Shown piece after piece: positions 1 to 10,233 of a stretch of 64,000 nt of DNA. The notes beneath the pieces are model-generated. The model was not told the DNA's origin and searched no databases. It was given only the letters and a program-made list of their open reading frames with translations. The DNA comes from Nocardioides sp. LHD-245 (GTDB lineage Bacteria > Actinomycetota > Actinomycetes > Propionibacteriales > Nocardioidaceae). The number at the start of each line of letters is the position of its first letter. Within the stretch, counting starts at the first letter, position 1. The stretch lies in NCBI RefSeq assembly GCF_030929495.1, contig NZ_JAVFWN010000001.1, forward strand, positions 124,001 through 188,000, read 5' to 3'. A program made the position numbers and the translations under genes.

Positions 1-1844
1 TTGCCGGTGCGGGTGCGGGGCAGCGCGGGGGCGACGATGATCTCGTCCGGGACGTGGCGGCGCGACGTCCGGCCCGCGATCGTCTCCACGATGCGGGTGC
101 GCAGTACGGCGTCGTCCTTGCCGTCCTCGGTCACCACGAAGAGCGGCATCCAGTAGTCGCCCTCGGCGAGCTCGACGCCGACGACCAGGCTGTCGAGCAC
201 TTCGGGCAGGGACTCCAGCGCCTCGTAGATCTCGGCGCTGCCCAGGCGCACGCCGTTGCGGTTGAGCGTGGAGTCGGTGCGGCCGTGGATCATGATCGTG
301 CCGCGCTCGGTGATCGTGATCGAGTCGCCGTGCCGCCACACGCCGGGGAAGACGTCGAAGTACGCATCGCGGTAGCGCTCGCCCTCGGGGTCGTCCCAGA
401 AGGCGATCGGCATCGACGGCATCGGCTGGGTGATGACCATCTCGCCCGTCTCACCCGCGGGCAGCCGGCTGCCCCGCTCGTCCCACACCTCGAGCGCCAC
501 GCCGAGCGCGGTTCCGCTGATCTCGCCGTCGTACACGGGGAGGTTCGGGGCGCTGGCGACGAAGATGCCCACGATGTCGGTGCCTCCGCTCATCGAGCCG
601 ACCTGGAGGTCGCCGCGCACGTGGTCGCGCACCCATTGGTTGCTGCTGGCCGGCAGGACCGAGCCGGTGACGCCGATCAGCTCGAGCCTCGACAGGTCCA
701 GGTCACGGCCGGGCTCGATCCCTTCGCGCGCGCAGGCCTGGAGGTAGCCCGGGCTGGTGCCGAAGACGGTGACCCCGAGGTCCTGGACGAGGCGCCACAT
801 CAGCCCGGTGTCCGGGTGGGTCGGGCTGCCGTCGAACAGCACGATCGTCGCTCCGTGGAGGAGTCCGCAGATCTGGGCGTTCCACATCATCCAGTTGGGG
901 GTGGTGAACCAGAAGAAGACGTCCGCCTCGTCGACGCCCATGTGGAAGCCGGGGGAGACCAGCTGCTCGAGGAGCGCACCGCCGTGCCCGTGCACGATGC
1001 CCTTCGGGCGGCCGGTGGTGCCGGAGGTGAAGAGGACCCACAGCGGGTGGTCGAACGGGACGTCGAGCGGGGCCGCGATCGGCTTGCTGAACCGCTGGAG
1101 CTGCTCCCAGGTGACGTCGCAGGGAGTGGTGCCGTCCCGCGGGAGGCCGCCGGTCTCGACCGAGACGACGAGCGCGTCGACGGGCAGCAGCACCCGCAGC
1201 TCCGCCACGGCCGCGCGGCGGTCCTGCTGCTCGCCCTTGAACAGGTAGCCCGTGCCGGCGATGAAGACCGTCGGGTCCAGCTGGCCGAGCCGGTCCATCG
1301 CGGCGGTCGGCGCGTAGTCCATCCCGGTCTGCGACCACACGGCGCCCAGGGTGGCGGAGGCGAGGAAGGCGACGACCCCCTCGATGCAGTTCGGCAGGTA
1401 GGCGACGATCCGGTCGCCCTGCCCGATCCCTCGGTCGGCCAGCGCCCCGGCGACTGCGGCGACCCGGTCGCGGAGCTGGCCGAAGGTGATCGACTCGCGG
1501 TGGCCGTCGTCGCGGACCAGGATGACGGCCTCCCGCTCGGCGGCGCCGTGCTTGAGCATCTCCCGCGCGAAGTTCAGCGTGGCGCCCTGGAACCAGCGGG
1601 CGCCCGGCATCTCGGAGGAGGAGAGCACCTCGGTGGCCTCGGTGGCGAAGTCGACCCCGAAGTAGCGGGCGACCGCCTCCCAGAAGAGCGCCGGCTCGAC
1701 GGCCGACCAGGCCTGCAGCTCGCGGAAGTCACGCGGGTCGCTCAGGTCGACGATGCCCTCCGTGCCGAGCCAGCGAGCGAAGTCGACCACCCGAGAGCTG
1801 TCGATCTGGGCGTCTGTGGGCAGCCAGGCCGCCTCGACAGTCAC
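1..1844 (-). CDS. Acetoacetyl-CoA synthetase (3' end cut off by the window start)
   Basis: Adenylate-forming enzyme that would activate acetoacetate (or a similar short acid) to its CoA thioester using ATP. About 614 residues are visible; the family is about 650, so only the C-terminal lid tail is missing. The AMP-binding P-loop TSGTTGRPKG lies near residue 270 and continues into IVHGHGG, typical of acetoacetyl- rather than acetyl-CoA synthetases; an ACAS_N-like segment (LQAWSAVEP) is near the N-terminus and the HGRTDSTLNRNG hinge near the cut end. The GTG start at 1844 has a GAGAGGGG ribosome-binding site; an in-frame ATG at 1865 is the alternative. It is the last visible gene of a minus-strand run with a sugar-type ABC importer. 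The fold is clear; the exact acid substrate is inferred. Confidence 0.85.
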   Translation of the reverse strand, partial: MTVEAAWLPTDAQIDSSRVVDFARWLGTEGIVDLSDPRDFRELQAWSAVEPALFWEAVARYFGVDFATEATEVLSSSEMPGARWFQGATLNFAREMLKHGAAEREAVILVRDDGHRESITFGQLRDRVAAVAGALADRGIGQGDRIVAYLPNCIEGVVAFLASATLGAVWSQTGMDYAPTAAMDRLGQLDPTVFIAGTGYLFKGEQQDRRAAVAELRVLLPVDALVVSVETGGLPRDGTTPCDVTWEQLQRFSKPIAAPLDVPFDHPLWVLFTSGTTGRPKGIVHGHGGALLEQLVSPGFHMGVDEADVFFWFTTPNWMMWNAQICGLLHGATIVLFDGSPTHPDTGLMWRLVQDLGVTVFGTSPGYLQACAREGIEPGRDLDLSRLELIGVTGSVLPASSNQWVRDHVRGDLQVGSMSGGTDIVGIFVASAPNLPVYDGEISGTALGVALEVWDERGSRLPAGETGEMVITQPMPSMPIAFWDDPEGERYRDAYFDVFPGVWRHGDSITITERGTIMIHGRTDSTLNRNGVRLGSAEIYEALESLPEVLDSLVVGVELAEGDYWMPLFVVTEDGKDDAVLRTRIVETIAGRTSRRHVPDEIIVAPALPRTRTG

Positions 1845-1888
1845 GGTTGCGCATCCCCTCTCCATTGCCACATCTGCTCGTGCGCTGG

Positions 1889-3106
1889 TCATCGGCGGTT
1901 CGGCAGCAGTGACCCGCGGGTGATCACGACGTCGATCGCAACAGCAAGGATAAGGACCCCGCCGGTCGCGAAGCTCTGCACTTCGGTGGACATGCCCAGG
2001 AGCTGGACGCCGTTGTTGATCGACCCGATCACGAGGGCGCCCAGCAGCGCGGCCCACACGGTCCCTCGGCCGCCGAACAGGCTGACCCCGCCCACCACCG
2101 CTGCCGCGATCGCGTTGAGCATCAGCGGCCCACCGCCGGACGAGTTGGAGACGGCGAGCAGCCGGGAGGCCTCGACCATGCCGGCCACCGCTGCGCACAC
2201 GCCGAGGACGAGGAAGGAGTAGACCACCATGCGGGAGACGGGGATACCCGCCCGCTGCGCGGCCTCCCGGTTGCCCCCGACGGCGTAGAGGTGCGTCCCG
2301 TAGCGGGTCCGCCCGGTGAAGTACGCCGCGATCAGCAGCATCCCGACCAGGATCAGCACCGGCAGCGGGAGGCCCGGTCCCTCGCTCAGGATCGCGATCG
2401 CACCGAAGATGACCACGCCACTGACGACCGCGGGCACGCCGACGGACAGCAGGGCCGCCGACGACGGGGCGTCGGCTCCGCGCTCGCGGTGGCCGAGATA
2501 GCGGGTCGCGCAGAAGATCAGCCAGCCCGCCGCCCCGAGGGCCAGGCTCCAGCCGGACGGGATGTAGGTCGAGGAGATCCTGGCGTAGTCGGTGCCGGCG
2601 ACGTTGATAGCGAACTCCGGAGGCAGCACGACCAGCAGCAGGCCCTGCAGGATGACCATGCCGCCGAGGGTGACGATCAGCGACGGCACGCCGAAGATGA
2701 CGGCGAGGACCTCGGCCAGGACGAACACGACGCCCACGGCGACACCGCCGAGGATGGCCAGCCACAGCGGCCACTCGCTCTTGATCGCGAGCTGGGCCGT
2801 GACGGTGGCGCAGACGCCGGAGAGCATCGCCGAGGACAGGTCGATCTCGCCGACCAGGAGCACGAAGACGACGCCCAGCGCCAGGATCGCGGTGGTCACG
2901 ATCTGGAGAGTCAGGGTGGTGATGTTCCCCGAGGTGAGGAAGGCCGAGTTCTGGGAGTAGAAGTACAGCCAGATCAGCCCGAGGACCAGCAGCACCGGGA
3001 TGCTGCGGTACCGGCCGCCGAGGCCCTCCACCACCCGCGAGAGCAGGGGCGTGCCGGGCTCGCCCGGGGCGATCGGCGGGACGGTCGGGACCTGCTGGAT
3101 GCTCAT
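1889..3106 (-). CDS. Sugar-type (CUT2) ABC transporter permease
   Basis: Inner-membrane permease of 405 residues, BPD_transp_2 (ribose/xylose type). A cytoplasmic N-terminus is followed by about ten or more hydrophobic helices. The family hallmark for ATPase contact is seen in the region reading AVGGNREAAQRAGI, a form of the ribose-permease coupling loop. The length fits XylH-like permeases, which are longer than RbsC. The ATG at 3106 overlaps the stop of the ATPase gene by 4 bp (ATGA), so the two are translationally coupled. It would form a channel with the 3103-3882 ATPase and be fed by the lipoprotein at 3968-5119. The substrate is not readable from sequence. Confidence 0.88.
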   Translation of the reverse strand: MSIQQVPTVPPIAPGEPGTPLLSRVVEGLGGRYRSIPVLLVLGLIWLYFYSQNSAFLTSGNITTLTLQIVTTAILALGVVFVLLVGEIDLSSAMLSGVCATVTAQLAIKSEWPLWLAILGGVAVGVVFVLAEVLAVIFGVPSLIVTLGGMVILQGLLLVVLPPEFAINVAGTDYARISSTYIPSGWSLALGAAGWLIFCATRYLGHRERGADAPSSAALLSVGVPAVVSGVVIFGAIAILSEGPGLPLPVLILVGMLLIAAYFTGRTRYGTHLYAVGGNREAAQRAGIPVSRMVVYSFLVLGVCAAVAGMVEASRLLAVSNSSGGGPLMLNAIAAAVVGGVSLFGGRGTVWAALLGALVIGSINNGVQLLGMSTEVQSFATGGVLILAVAIDVVITRGSLLPNRR

Positions 3107-3882
3107 CGGATGCCCTCGACGGTGAGAGGGGCCTCGTGGGCCCCGGTGATGGCGGCGATCAGGTCGCTGGAGGTGTAGTCGCCCCGCTCGAACTCGGCGA
3201 CCTTGCAGCCCAGCCGCATGACGACGACGCGATCGGCGACCTCCTGCACGTCTTTGAGGTCGTGGGAGATCACCAGCACGCCGCGGTTCTGGGACTTCAG
3301 GCGGAGGATCAGGTCGAGCACCTCGGCGCGCTGCGTGACGCCCAGGGCGGCGGTGGGCTCGTCCAGCAGGACCAGGCTGGGGTCCGAGATGAGCGCGCGA
3401 CAGATCGCGATGCCCTGTCGCTGCCCGCCGGACAGGCCACCCACCGGCGTGGTGAGCGAGCGGAGCCTGACGGCCAGGCTGTCGAGCACCTTGCGGGCCT
3501 CCACCTCCATGCGGTGGCGGCTCACGGGGCGCCCGCGCAGGAGGCCACCGGTGATCTCCTGACCGAGGTAGAGATTGCGGACCGCGTCGAGGTTGTCGCA
3601 CAGCGAGAGGTCCTGGTGGACTGTGTGGATCCCCGCGTTCTGCGCAGCTCGGGGGGTCTCGAGGCGGACCGTCTCGCCGCGCACCCGGATCACGCCCGAG
3701 TCGGGGTGCTCCACCCCCGAGATCACCTTGATGAGCGTGGACTTGCCGGCTCCGTTGTCGCCCACCAGGGCGACGACCTCTCCGCGGTGGAGCTGGAGGT
3801 CGACGTCGTGGAGCGCGCGCACTCCGCCGAAGTACTTCGAGACCTGGCTGAGCTCGAGCAGGAGCTCGCCTGCGTCAGGCAT
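3103..3882 (-). CDS. Sugar-type ABC transporter ATP-binding protein
   Basis: Single nucleotide-binding domain of 259 residues that powers the neighbouring permease. Walker A GDNGAGKST is at residues 41-49, the signature LSGGQ at 150-154, and Walker B VLLDEP at 171-176, all intact. Most CUT2 importers (RbsA, XylG) use a tandem double-domain ATPase of about 500 residues; this one has one domain, like FrcA-type proteins, so it probably works as a homodimer. It lies between the binding-protein and permease genes and overlaps the permease start by 4 bp. The start ATG at 3882 follows a GGAGGGA ribosome-binding site. Confidence 0.92.
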   Translation of the reverse strand: MPDAGELLLELSQVSKYFGGVRALHDVDLQLHRGEVVALVGDNGAGKSTLIKVISGVEHPDSGVIRVRGETVRLETPRAAQNAGIHTVHQDLSLCDNLDAVRNLYLGQEITGGLLRGRPVSRHRMEVEARKVLDSLAVRLRSLTTPVGGLSGGQRQGIAICRALISDPSLVLLDEPTAALGVTQRAEVLDLILRLKSQNRGVLVISHDLKDVQEVADRVVVMRLGCKVAEFERGDYTSSDLIAAITGAHEAPLTVEGIR

Positions 3883-3967
3883 GGGATTCCCTCCGTGAGT
3901 GGGGCTGGGTGGGGTGCGGCCGCCGATCCGACGAACAGCGGCCGCACCCCGGATGTGGACGGTCGGG

Positions 3968-5119
3968 TCAGCCGACCTTCGCCTGGCAGGTGGGGGTGCT
4001 CTCGGCGGGGCCGCCGTCGCAGATCTGCTCCCAGGTGAAGATGCCGAGGTCGACCGCCTGCTGCACGATCTCGCCCGGGTCCTTGCCGTCCTCGAGGTGG
4101 ATCAGCGTGGTGTCCAGCTTGGCCGTCGGGATGTCGTCGGTCCCGTTGTTCACCTCGTCCTGGACCAGGTCCGACGGCGGGTCCTCGCCGCCGATCGCGG
4201 CCAGCGTGATCTTCGCCGCCGCCTCGGCCTCCACCGAGAACGCCTTGAGGACGGTGTCCTCCTGGTCGCCGGTCAGCATGTACTGGAGCCCGGTCAGCTC
4301 GGGGTTCTGACCGCCGTACACGGGGACCTCGACCTTCTGGCCCTTGAGCGCGGCGATGATCCCGGAAGCGTTGCCGTCGTAGAAGCCGAGGAAGGCGTCG
4401 AGGCTGTTCTGCGTCTTGGTCAGGCACTGCTCGGCGGCCTTCTGGGCGTTGTCGGGTGCCCAGTCCTTGACGTAGTCCTCACAGACCACGTTCAGCGTGC
4501 CGTCGTCGATGAGCGGCTGGAGGATCTCGTCCTGCCCGCGAAGCATCTCGGTCGTGTAGACGTCGCCCTTGTTGCCGTACTGGCGGGCGAGGTCGACGGG
4601 GCCGCTGCCGAACGCGCCGGCCTCGACCCGGCTCTTGAAGTACTCGGCCTGCTGGATGCCGACCTTGTAGGGGTCGAAGATCACCTGGGCGTACATCGGC
4701 CCGTTCAGTGGCGGGTTCTCGTAGCCGATCACGGGGACCTTGGCCGCCGCGGCGGCCTGGAGCAGGCCGGCGCTCGTGTTGGGGTCTGCCGCCACCACGA
4801 CGAGCGCCTTGGCTCCGGCCGAGATCGCCGAGTTCGCCTGCGACAGCTGGGTGGCCGAGTCGCCCCCGCCGTTGACGAACTTCACCTCGACGTCGGGATC
4901 GAGCGCCTTCATGGCCTTCTCGAAGTCCGGGCCGTCCTGCTGGATGTAGCGGGTCGGGGTGGTGTTCGGCGCCATGAAGTAGACGAGCTTCTTGCCCGAG
5001 GACGCGCCGTCACCGGACGAGCCGCCGTCGTCGCCGCCGCACGCGGCCGTCACCAGGCTGAGCCCGGCCACGATCGCGACGAGGCCGACCTTGGCCCGGA
5101 CCTTTCTTCTGCCTTGCAT
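3968..5119 (-). CDS. Sugar ABC transporter substrate-binding lipoprotein
   Basis: Exported, lipid-anchored ligand receptor of 383 residues. The signal sequence is positively charged (RRKVRAK), then hydrophobic, ending in the lipobox LVTAAC with the lipidated Cys near residue 27. A Gly/Ser/Asp-rich linker follows, then a periplasmic-binding fold of the ribose/xylose class (PBP type 1; for example VVAADPNTSAGLLQ and the late VPVYGGQNPE). It is the first ABC gene of the importer, upstream of the ATPase and permease on the same strand. The start ATG at 5119 has a GGAGAAGAAG ribosome-binding site. The ligand is unknown; the fold implies a sugar or polyol, but the monooxygenase and acetoacetyl-CoA synthetase on either side would fit other small molecules. 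Confidence 0.88.
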   Translation of the reverse strand: MQGRRKVRAKVGLVAIVAGLSLVTAACGGDDGGSSGDGASSGKKLVYFMAPNTTPTRYIQQDGPDFEKAMKALDPDVEVKFVNGGGDSATQLSQANSAISAGAKALVVVAADPNTSAGLLQAAAAAKVPVIGYENPPLNGPMYAQVIFDPYKVGIQQAEYFKSRVEAGAFGSGPVDLARQYGNKGDVYTTEMLRGQDEILQPLIDDGTLNVVCEDYVKDWAPDNAQKAAEQCLTKTQNSLDAFLGFYDGNASGIIAALKGQKVEVPVYGGQNPELTGLQYMLTGDQEDTVLKAFSVEAEAAAKITLAAIGGEDPPSDLVQDEVNNGTDDIPTAKLDTTLIHLEDGKDPGEIVQQAVDLGIFTWEQICDGGPAESTPTCQAKVG

Positions 5120-5218
5120 CTTCTTCTCCTTCGAGGGGACGGACCCGGCCGGGTGGCAGGGATGTCGCTGTCGCCCAGAGCCCCCGAGTCGACTCCTGGG
5201 ATGCGCCGGACCGAGAGG

Positions 5219-6988
5219 TCAGGAGCGCATGTCGTGCAGGTCGGCGGTGATCTGGAGGGCGAGGTGCTTGGAGTAGACCCGCACCCAGGCCAGGGGGCCG
5301 CCCATGAACCAGAAGCCCGGCTGGCCGGTACGGCGGTACAGCCCGCCGATCTCGCCGTCCTCGCCGATGCCGAGGACCAGGGGGAGCCGGTCGGCCACGG
5401 CGTCGCCGAACAGCCGGCGCGCGGTCTCGCGCATGTTCGAGTAGCCGGTCGCCAGGACGACCAGATCGGCGTCCAGCTCGCGACCGTCCTCGAGCCGGAT
5501 GCCCGTCGGGGTGAACTCGGCGAGGCCCGAGCCCTGCGCGAGCCCGATCCGGCCGTCGGCGATCAGGCCGGACGCACCGACGTCGATGTAGTAGCCGCCG
5601 CCCTTGGCGAGTGCGAAGCCCATCAGCCCGGTGCCGTCAGGCCCGTCGTTGAGTCGGAAGCCCACCGCCTCGAGCGCGGACAGCAGCGCGGCGTCCTTCT
5701 CGGCGGTGCGCTTCACGCCCTCCTTGGCGTCCTCGAGCACGAGCGGCCAGGGGTAGGCGCTCGCGAGCAGGTCGGAGTACTCGGTCGGCGGACCCGACTC
5801 GGTGAAGTTGGCCCCGAAGATCGCGGGGATGCCGTGCTCCTGGCTGATGATGTGCGTCGAGGAGCGCTGCACCAGCGTGACCTCGGCACCCGCTTCGTAC
5901 AGGTCCTGGGCGATGTCGTGACCGCTGTTGCAGGCGCCGACGACGACGGCCCTCTTGCCGGCCCAGCTGCCGCCGGCACCGTGCTTGCTGGAGTGGTACA
6001 CCGTCCCCTCGAAGCCGTCGCGGCCGGGGAAGTCGGGGACGTGCGGCTCACCGGCGGCGCCCGTCGCGAGGACGACGTGACGCGGGCGCAGCGTCCGCTC
6101 GCCGTCCTGGGTCCGCACCGTGAGCGCCCACGCGCCGGCCTGCTCGTCGTACCCGGCGTCGGTCATCTCGGCCGAGCACCAGACGTCGAGCTCCATCGCC
6201 TGGGCGTAGAACTCGAACCAGTCGGCGATCTTGTCCTTGGGGGAGTAGATCGGCCAGGACTGCGGGAACGGCAGATAGGGCAGGTGGTCGGCCCAGACCG
6301 GGTCGTGCAGCACCAGCGAGTGGTACCGCCGGCGCCAGCCGTCGCCGACCCGCTCGCTCTTCTCGAGGACGAGCGCGTCGACGCCCATCAGGCGCAGGTT
6401 CGCCGCGAGCGCGAGGCCGCCCTGGCCGGCGCCGAGGATGACGACGTCCGGCTCGCGGTCGGTGTAGGCCCGCGCGTGCTCGCGCTTGTCCTTCCAGTTG
6501 CGCTGCGTCGTGGCGCCGGCCTCGTGCCTCGGGCCGGTGGGCCGGCGGCTGCCGAGGGCCCGCTCGTGGCCCTTGAGGTCCTCCACCCCGGTCATGACCG
6601 TCCAGGCGCGCCAGCCGTCCTCGCCGTGCCGGATGCGGGCCACGCCCCGGCACCAGGCACCGGGCGTCTCGAAGGTGAAGAAGCCCTCGATCGTGCCGTC
6701 GCCCCCCTCCTCGGCCACGAAGCGCGGACCGAACTCGGCGACGATCCGGACGTCGGACACCTTCGCCTGCTGCAGGTGCTCGTCGAGGAGCCCGGCGATC
6801 CGGTCCGGGCCGTGGTAGGTGCCGAGGTCCCAGGTGAGCGCGAGGAGGTCGCGCCACCAGCAGTCCCTGTCCAGCAGGTTCGTGGTCGCGGCGGTGTCCG
6901 CCGCCGCCATCGCGTCCGCGAAGTCGGCGAGCCAGGCCGCGAAGGCCGCCTTCACCTCGTCAGGAGACGAGTCGGTGTCCACCCTCAC
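5219..6988 (-). CDS. Flavin-containing monooxygenase with N-terminal SnoaL-like domain
   Basis: NAD(P)H- and FAD-dependent oxygenase of 589 residues, related to flavin monooxygenases and Baeyer-Villiger enzymes. Residues 1-140 look like an NTF2/SnoaL-like domain, an unusual N-terminal addition. The FAD Rossmann motif GAGQGG is at 186-191, the FMO-type fingerprint FPGRDGFEGTVYHS at 320-333, and the NADPH motif GACNSG at 351-356. The GTG start at 6988 is chosen because GGAGGG lies 6 bases upstream. It lies upstream of the ABC importer genes on the same strand, and a perfect 26-bp palindrome sits 36 bp before the start, suggesting repression by a TetR-type protein not in the window. The substrate is unknown. 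Confidence 0.85.
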   Translation of the reverse strand: MRVDTDSSPDEVKAAFAAWLADFADAMAAADTAATTNLLDRDCWWRDLLALTWDLGTYHGPDRIAGLLDEHLQQAKVSDVRIVAEFGPRFVAEEGGDGTIEGFFTFETPGAWCRGVARIRHGEDGWRAWTVMTGVEDLKGHERALGSRRPTGPRHEAGATTQRNWKDKREHARAYTDREPDVVILGAGQGGLALAANLRLMGVDALVLEKSERVGDGWRRRYHSLVLHDPVWADHLPYLPFPQSWPIYSPKDKIADWFEFYAQAMELDVWCSAEMTDAGYDEQAGAWALTVRTQDGERTLRPRHVVLATGAAGEPHVPDFPGRDGFEGTVYHSSKHGAGGSWAGKRAVVVGACNSGHDIAQDLYEAGAEVTLVQRSSTHIISQEHGIPAIFGANFTESGPPTEYSDLLASAYPWPLVLEDAKEGVKRTAEKDAALLSALEAVGFRLNDGPDGTGLMGFALAKGGGYYIDVGASGLIADGRIGLAQGSGLAEFTPTGIRLEDGRELDADLVVLATGYSNMRETARRLFGDAVADRLPLVLGIGEDGEIGGLYRRTGQPGFWFMGGPLAWVRVYSKHLALQITADLHDMRS

Positions 6989-7024
6989 GTGAGTCCCTCC
7001 TTGCGGGCAGCGTGGCCCAGGTCG

Positions 7025-7050
7025 TCCGACCGAGCGATCGCTCGGTCGGA
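7025..7050. promoter_or_regulatory. Perfect 26-bp palindrome, probable TetR-type operator
   Basis: Both halves are exact; the half-site reads TCCGACCGAGCGA and meets its complement at 7037/7038. It lies between the divergent monooxygenase gene (start 6988) and lpd (start 7224), nearer the former. CCGACCG..CGGTCGG-like sites are known for TetR regulators of fatty-acid and aromatic catabolism, but which protein binds here is not known. Confidence 0.75.
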
Positions 7051-7211
7051 CCGGAGTGTTGCACACGTCACACGGTCAGGGGAAGGGTTTTCCTCCGGAT
7101 CGGTGCCGCCGGGCCGCGCCGGCCCCGGCTGCGACGGGCCCGGCCGGCGCCGTACTCGCGGGTAGCCGCACGCTGTGCCGAGCGTGATGTCGGCCCCGGG
7201 AGAGGCCCTAC

Positions 7212-7217
7212 TACGCT
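7212..7217 (+). promoter_or_regulatory. -10 box of a leaderless lpd promoter
   Basis: TACGCT ends 6 bases before the GTG start at 7224 and no ribosome-binding site is close, so transcription probably starts at the start codon. Confidence 0.55.
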
Positions 7218-7223
7218 GGCACC

Positions 7224-8624
<1,401 letters not shown>

Positions 8625-8651
8625 GCCTGCGGACGGACGAGGGGGAGCGCG

Positions 8652-10019
8652 ATGACCCGGGTCGTGATCGTCGGTGGGGGACCCGGTGGCTACGAGTCGG
8701 CCCTGGTGGCCGCCCAGCTCGGGGCGGAGGTCGTGGTCGTCGACTCCGACGGCGTCGGGGGATCGGCGGTGCTGACCGACTGTGTGCCCAGCAAGACCCT
8801 GATCGCGACGGCCGAGGTGATGACCGACCTCAGCGAGGCCGGCGAGCTCGGCATCGACGTCGCGCGACCGCGGGTCGACCTCGCCCGGGTCAACGCGCGG
8901 GTCAAGGCGCTGGCGATCGCGCAGTCCGCCGACATCGGGAGCCGGCTCGCCCGGGAGGGCGTGACCGTCGTCCGGGGCCGCGGCCGCCTCGACGGCCCAG
9001 CCCGGGTCGTGGCCACCCTCGCCGACGGCACCGAGGCGACGTACGACGCCGACGCGGTGCTCGTCGCCACCGGCGCCGGCCCGCGGGTGCTCCCGACCGC
9101 GCAGCCCGACGGCGAGCGGATCCTCACCTGGGAGCAGGTCTACGACCTCGACCAGCTGCCCGAGCACGTGATCGTCGTCGGCTCCGGCGTCACGGGCGCC
9201 GAGTTCGCGAGCGCCTACCAGTCGCTCGGCATCCCGGTGACGCTGGTGTCCTCGCGCGACCGGGTGCTGCCCGGTGAGGACCAGGACGCCGCGCAGGTGC
9301 TGGAGGACGTGCTCACCCGCCGCGGCATGACCGTGCTCTCGCGCTCGCGGATGCAGTCGGTCTCCCGCGCGGGCGACGTCGTGACGGTCACGCTGGCCGA
9401 CGGCCGCGAGGTCACCGGCTCCCACTGCATCCTCGCGCTGGGCTCGGTCCCCAACACCGGGGGCATCGGCCTGGAGTCGGCCGGCGTCGCGCTCGGCGAC
9501 GGCGGCTTCGTCACGGTCGACCGGGTCTCGCGGACCTCCGTGCCCGGCGTGTACGCCGCCGGCGACTGCACCGGCGTGCTCATGCTCGCCTCCGTCGCGG
9601 CCATGCAGGGCCGGATCGCGATGGCGCACATCCTCGGCGACGCCGTCCAGCCGCTCGACCTGGGCGTGGTCGCCTCCAATGTGTTCACGTCGCCCGAGAT
9701 CGCCACCGTCGGAGTGACCCAGCAGCAGGTCGACGCCGGCGAGGTCCTCGCCGAGGTGGTCATGCAGCCGCTGGCCACCAACGCGCGCGCCAAGATGCAG
9801 GGCATCGTCGACGGCTTCGTGAAGCTCTTCGTCGCGCCCGGCTCCCGGAGCCTGCTCGGCGGCGTCGTCGTGGGCCCCTGCGCGTCCGAGCTGATCCACC
9901 CGGTCGCGCTCGCGGTGACCGAGCGGCTCACCGCCGACCAGCTCGCCCAGACCTTCACCGTCTACCCGTCGATCAGCGGCTCCGTCGCCGAGGCCGCCCG
10001 TCGTCTGCATCGGGCCTGA
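8652..10019 (+). CDS. LpdA-like NAD(P)H-quinone reductase family flavoprotein, lacking the disulfide pair
   Basis: Class I pyridine-nucleotide disulfide-reductase fold, 455 residues, with FAD motif GGGPGG at 8-13. The first redox cysteine is replaced by Ala39 (only Cys44 remains in SAVLTDCVPSK), and the C-terminal His of the HPTxSE motif is Tyr (VYPSISGS). Disulfide chemistry on lipoamide is therefore not expected. Mycobacterial Rv3303c (LpdA) has similar losses and reduces quinones, so that activity is the best guess. ATG 8652 follows GAGGGGGAG and lies 27 bp after lpdA, so the two probably share a transcript. Its stop codon lies inside the 5-bp direct repeat at the edge of a MITE-like element. 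Confidence 0.85.
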   Translation: MTRVVIVGGGPGGYESALVAAQLGAEVVVVDSDGVGGSAVLTDCVPSKTLIATAEVMTDLSEAGELGIDVARPRVDLARVNARVKALAIAQSADIGSRLAREGVTVVRGRGRLDGPARVVATLADGTEATYDADAVLVATGAGPRVLPTAQPDGERILTWEQVYDLDQLPEHVIVVGSGVTGAEFASAYQSLGIPVTLVSSRDRVLPGEDQDAAQVLEDVLTRRGMTVLSRSRMQSVSRAGDVVTVTLADGREVTGSHCILALGSVPNTGGIGLESAGVALGDGGFVTVDRVSRTSVPGVYAAGDCTGVLMLASVAAMQGRIAMAHILGDAVQPLDLGVVASNVFTSPEIATVGVTQQQVDAGEVLAEVVMQPLATNARAKMQGIVDGFVKLFVAPGSRSLLGGVVVGPCASELIHPVALAVTERLTADQLAQTFTVYPSISGSVAEAARRLHRA

Positions 10020-10020
10020 G

Positions 10021-10176
10021 CCTGGATCCGTGGATGGCCACCTACTACGCGGCCCCACGGCGGCGCGCTCGCGGCGTTGCGGACGCTCAACAGTCAACCA
10101 GACTGCCCTCGCGCCCGCGCCTTGCGATCACACCCCTGCGGTGCCGCTCGCTACGGCGCCCATCCACGGATCCAGG
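10021..10176. mobile_element. MITE-like element with 17-bp terminal inverted repeats and 5-bp target duplication
   Basis: A 156-bp non-coding element. Its ends, CCTGGATCCGTGGATGG at 10021-10037 and the exact complement at 10160-10176, are perfect 17-bp inverted repeats. The direct repeat CTGAG flanks it at 10016-10020 and 10177-10181, as expected for a transposition target duplication. The left copy contains the TGA stop of the upstream gene. Internally CAGTC-aacca-GACTG could form a central hairpin. No transposase is encoded, so it would be mobilised in trans. Family unknown. Confidence 0.65.
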
Positions 10177-10233
10177 CTGAGGGCGCAGCAGCCCGCCCAC
10201 CTGCCCGACAGCTCCCCCTGAGAGAATCTGCGC

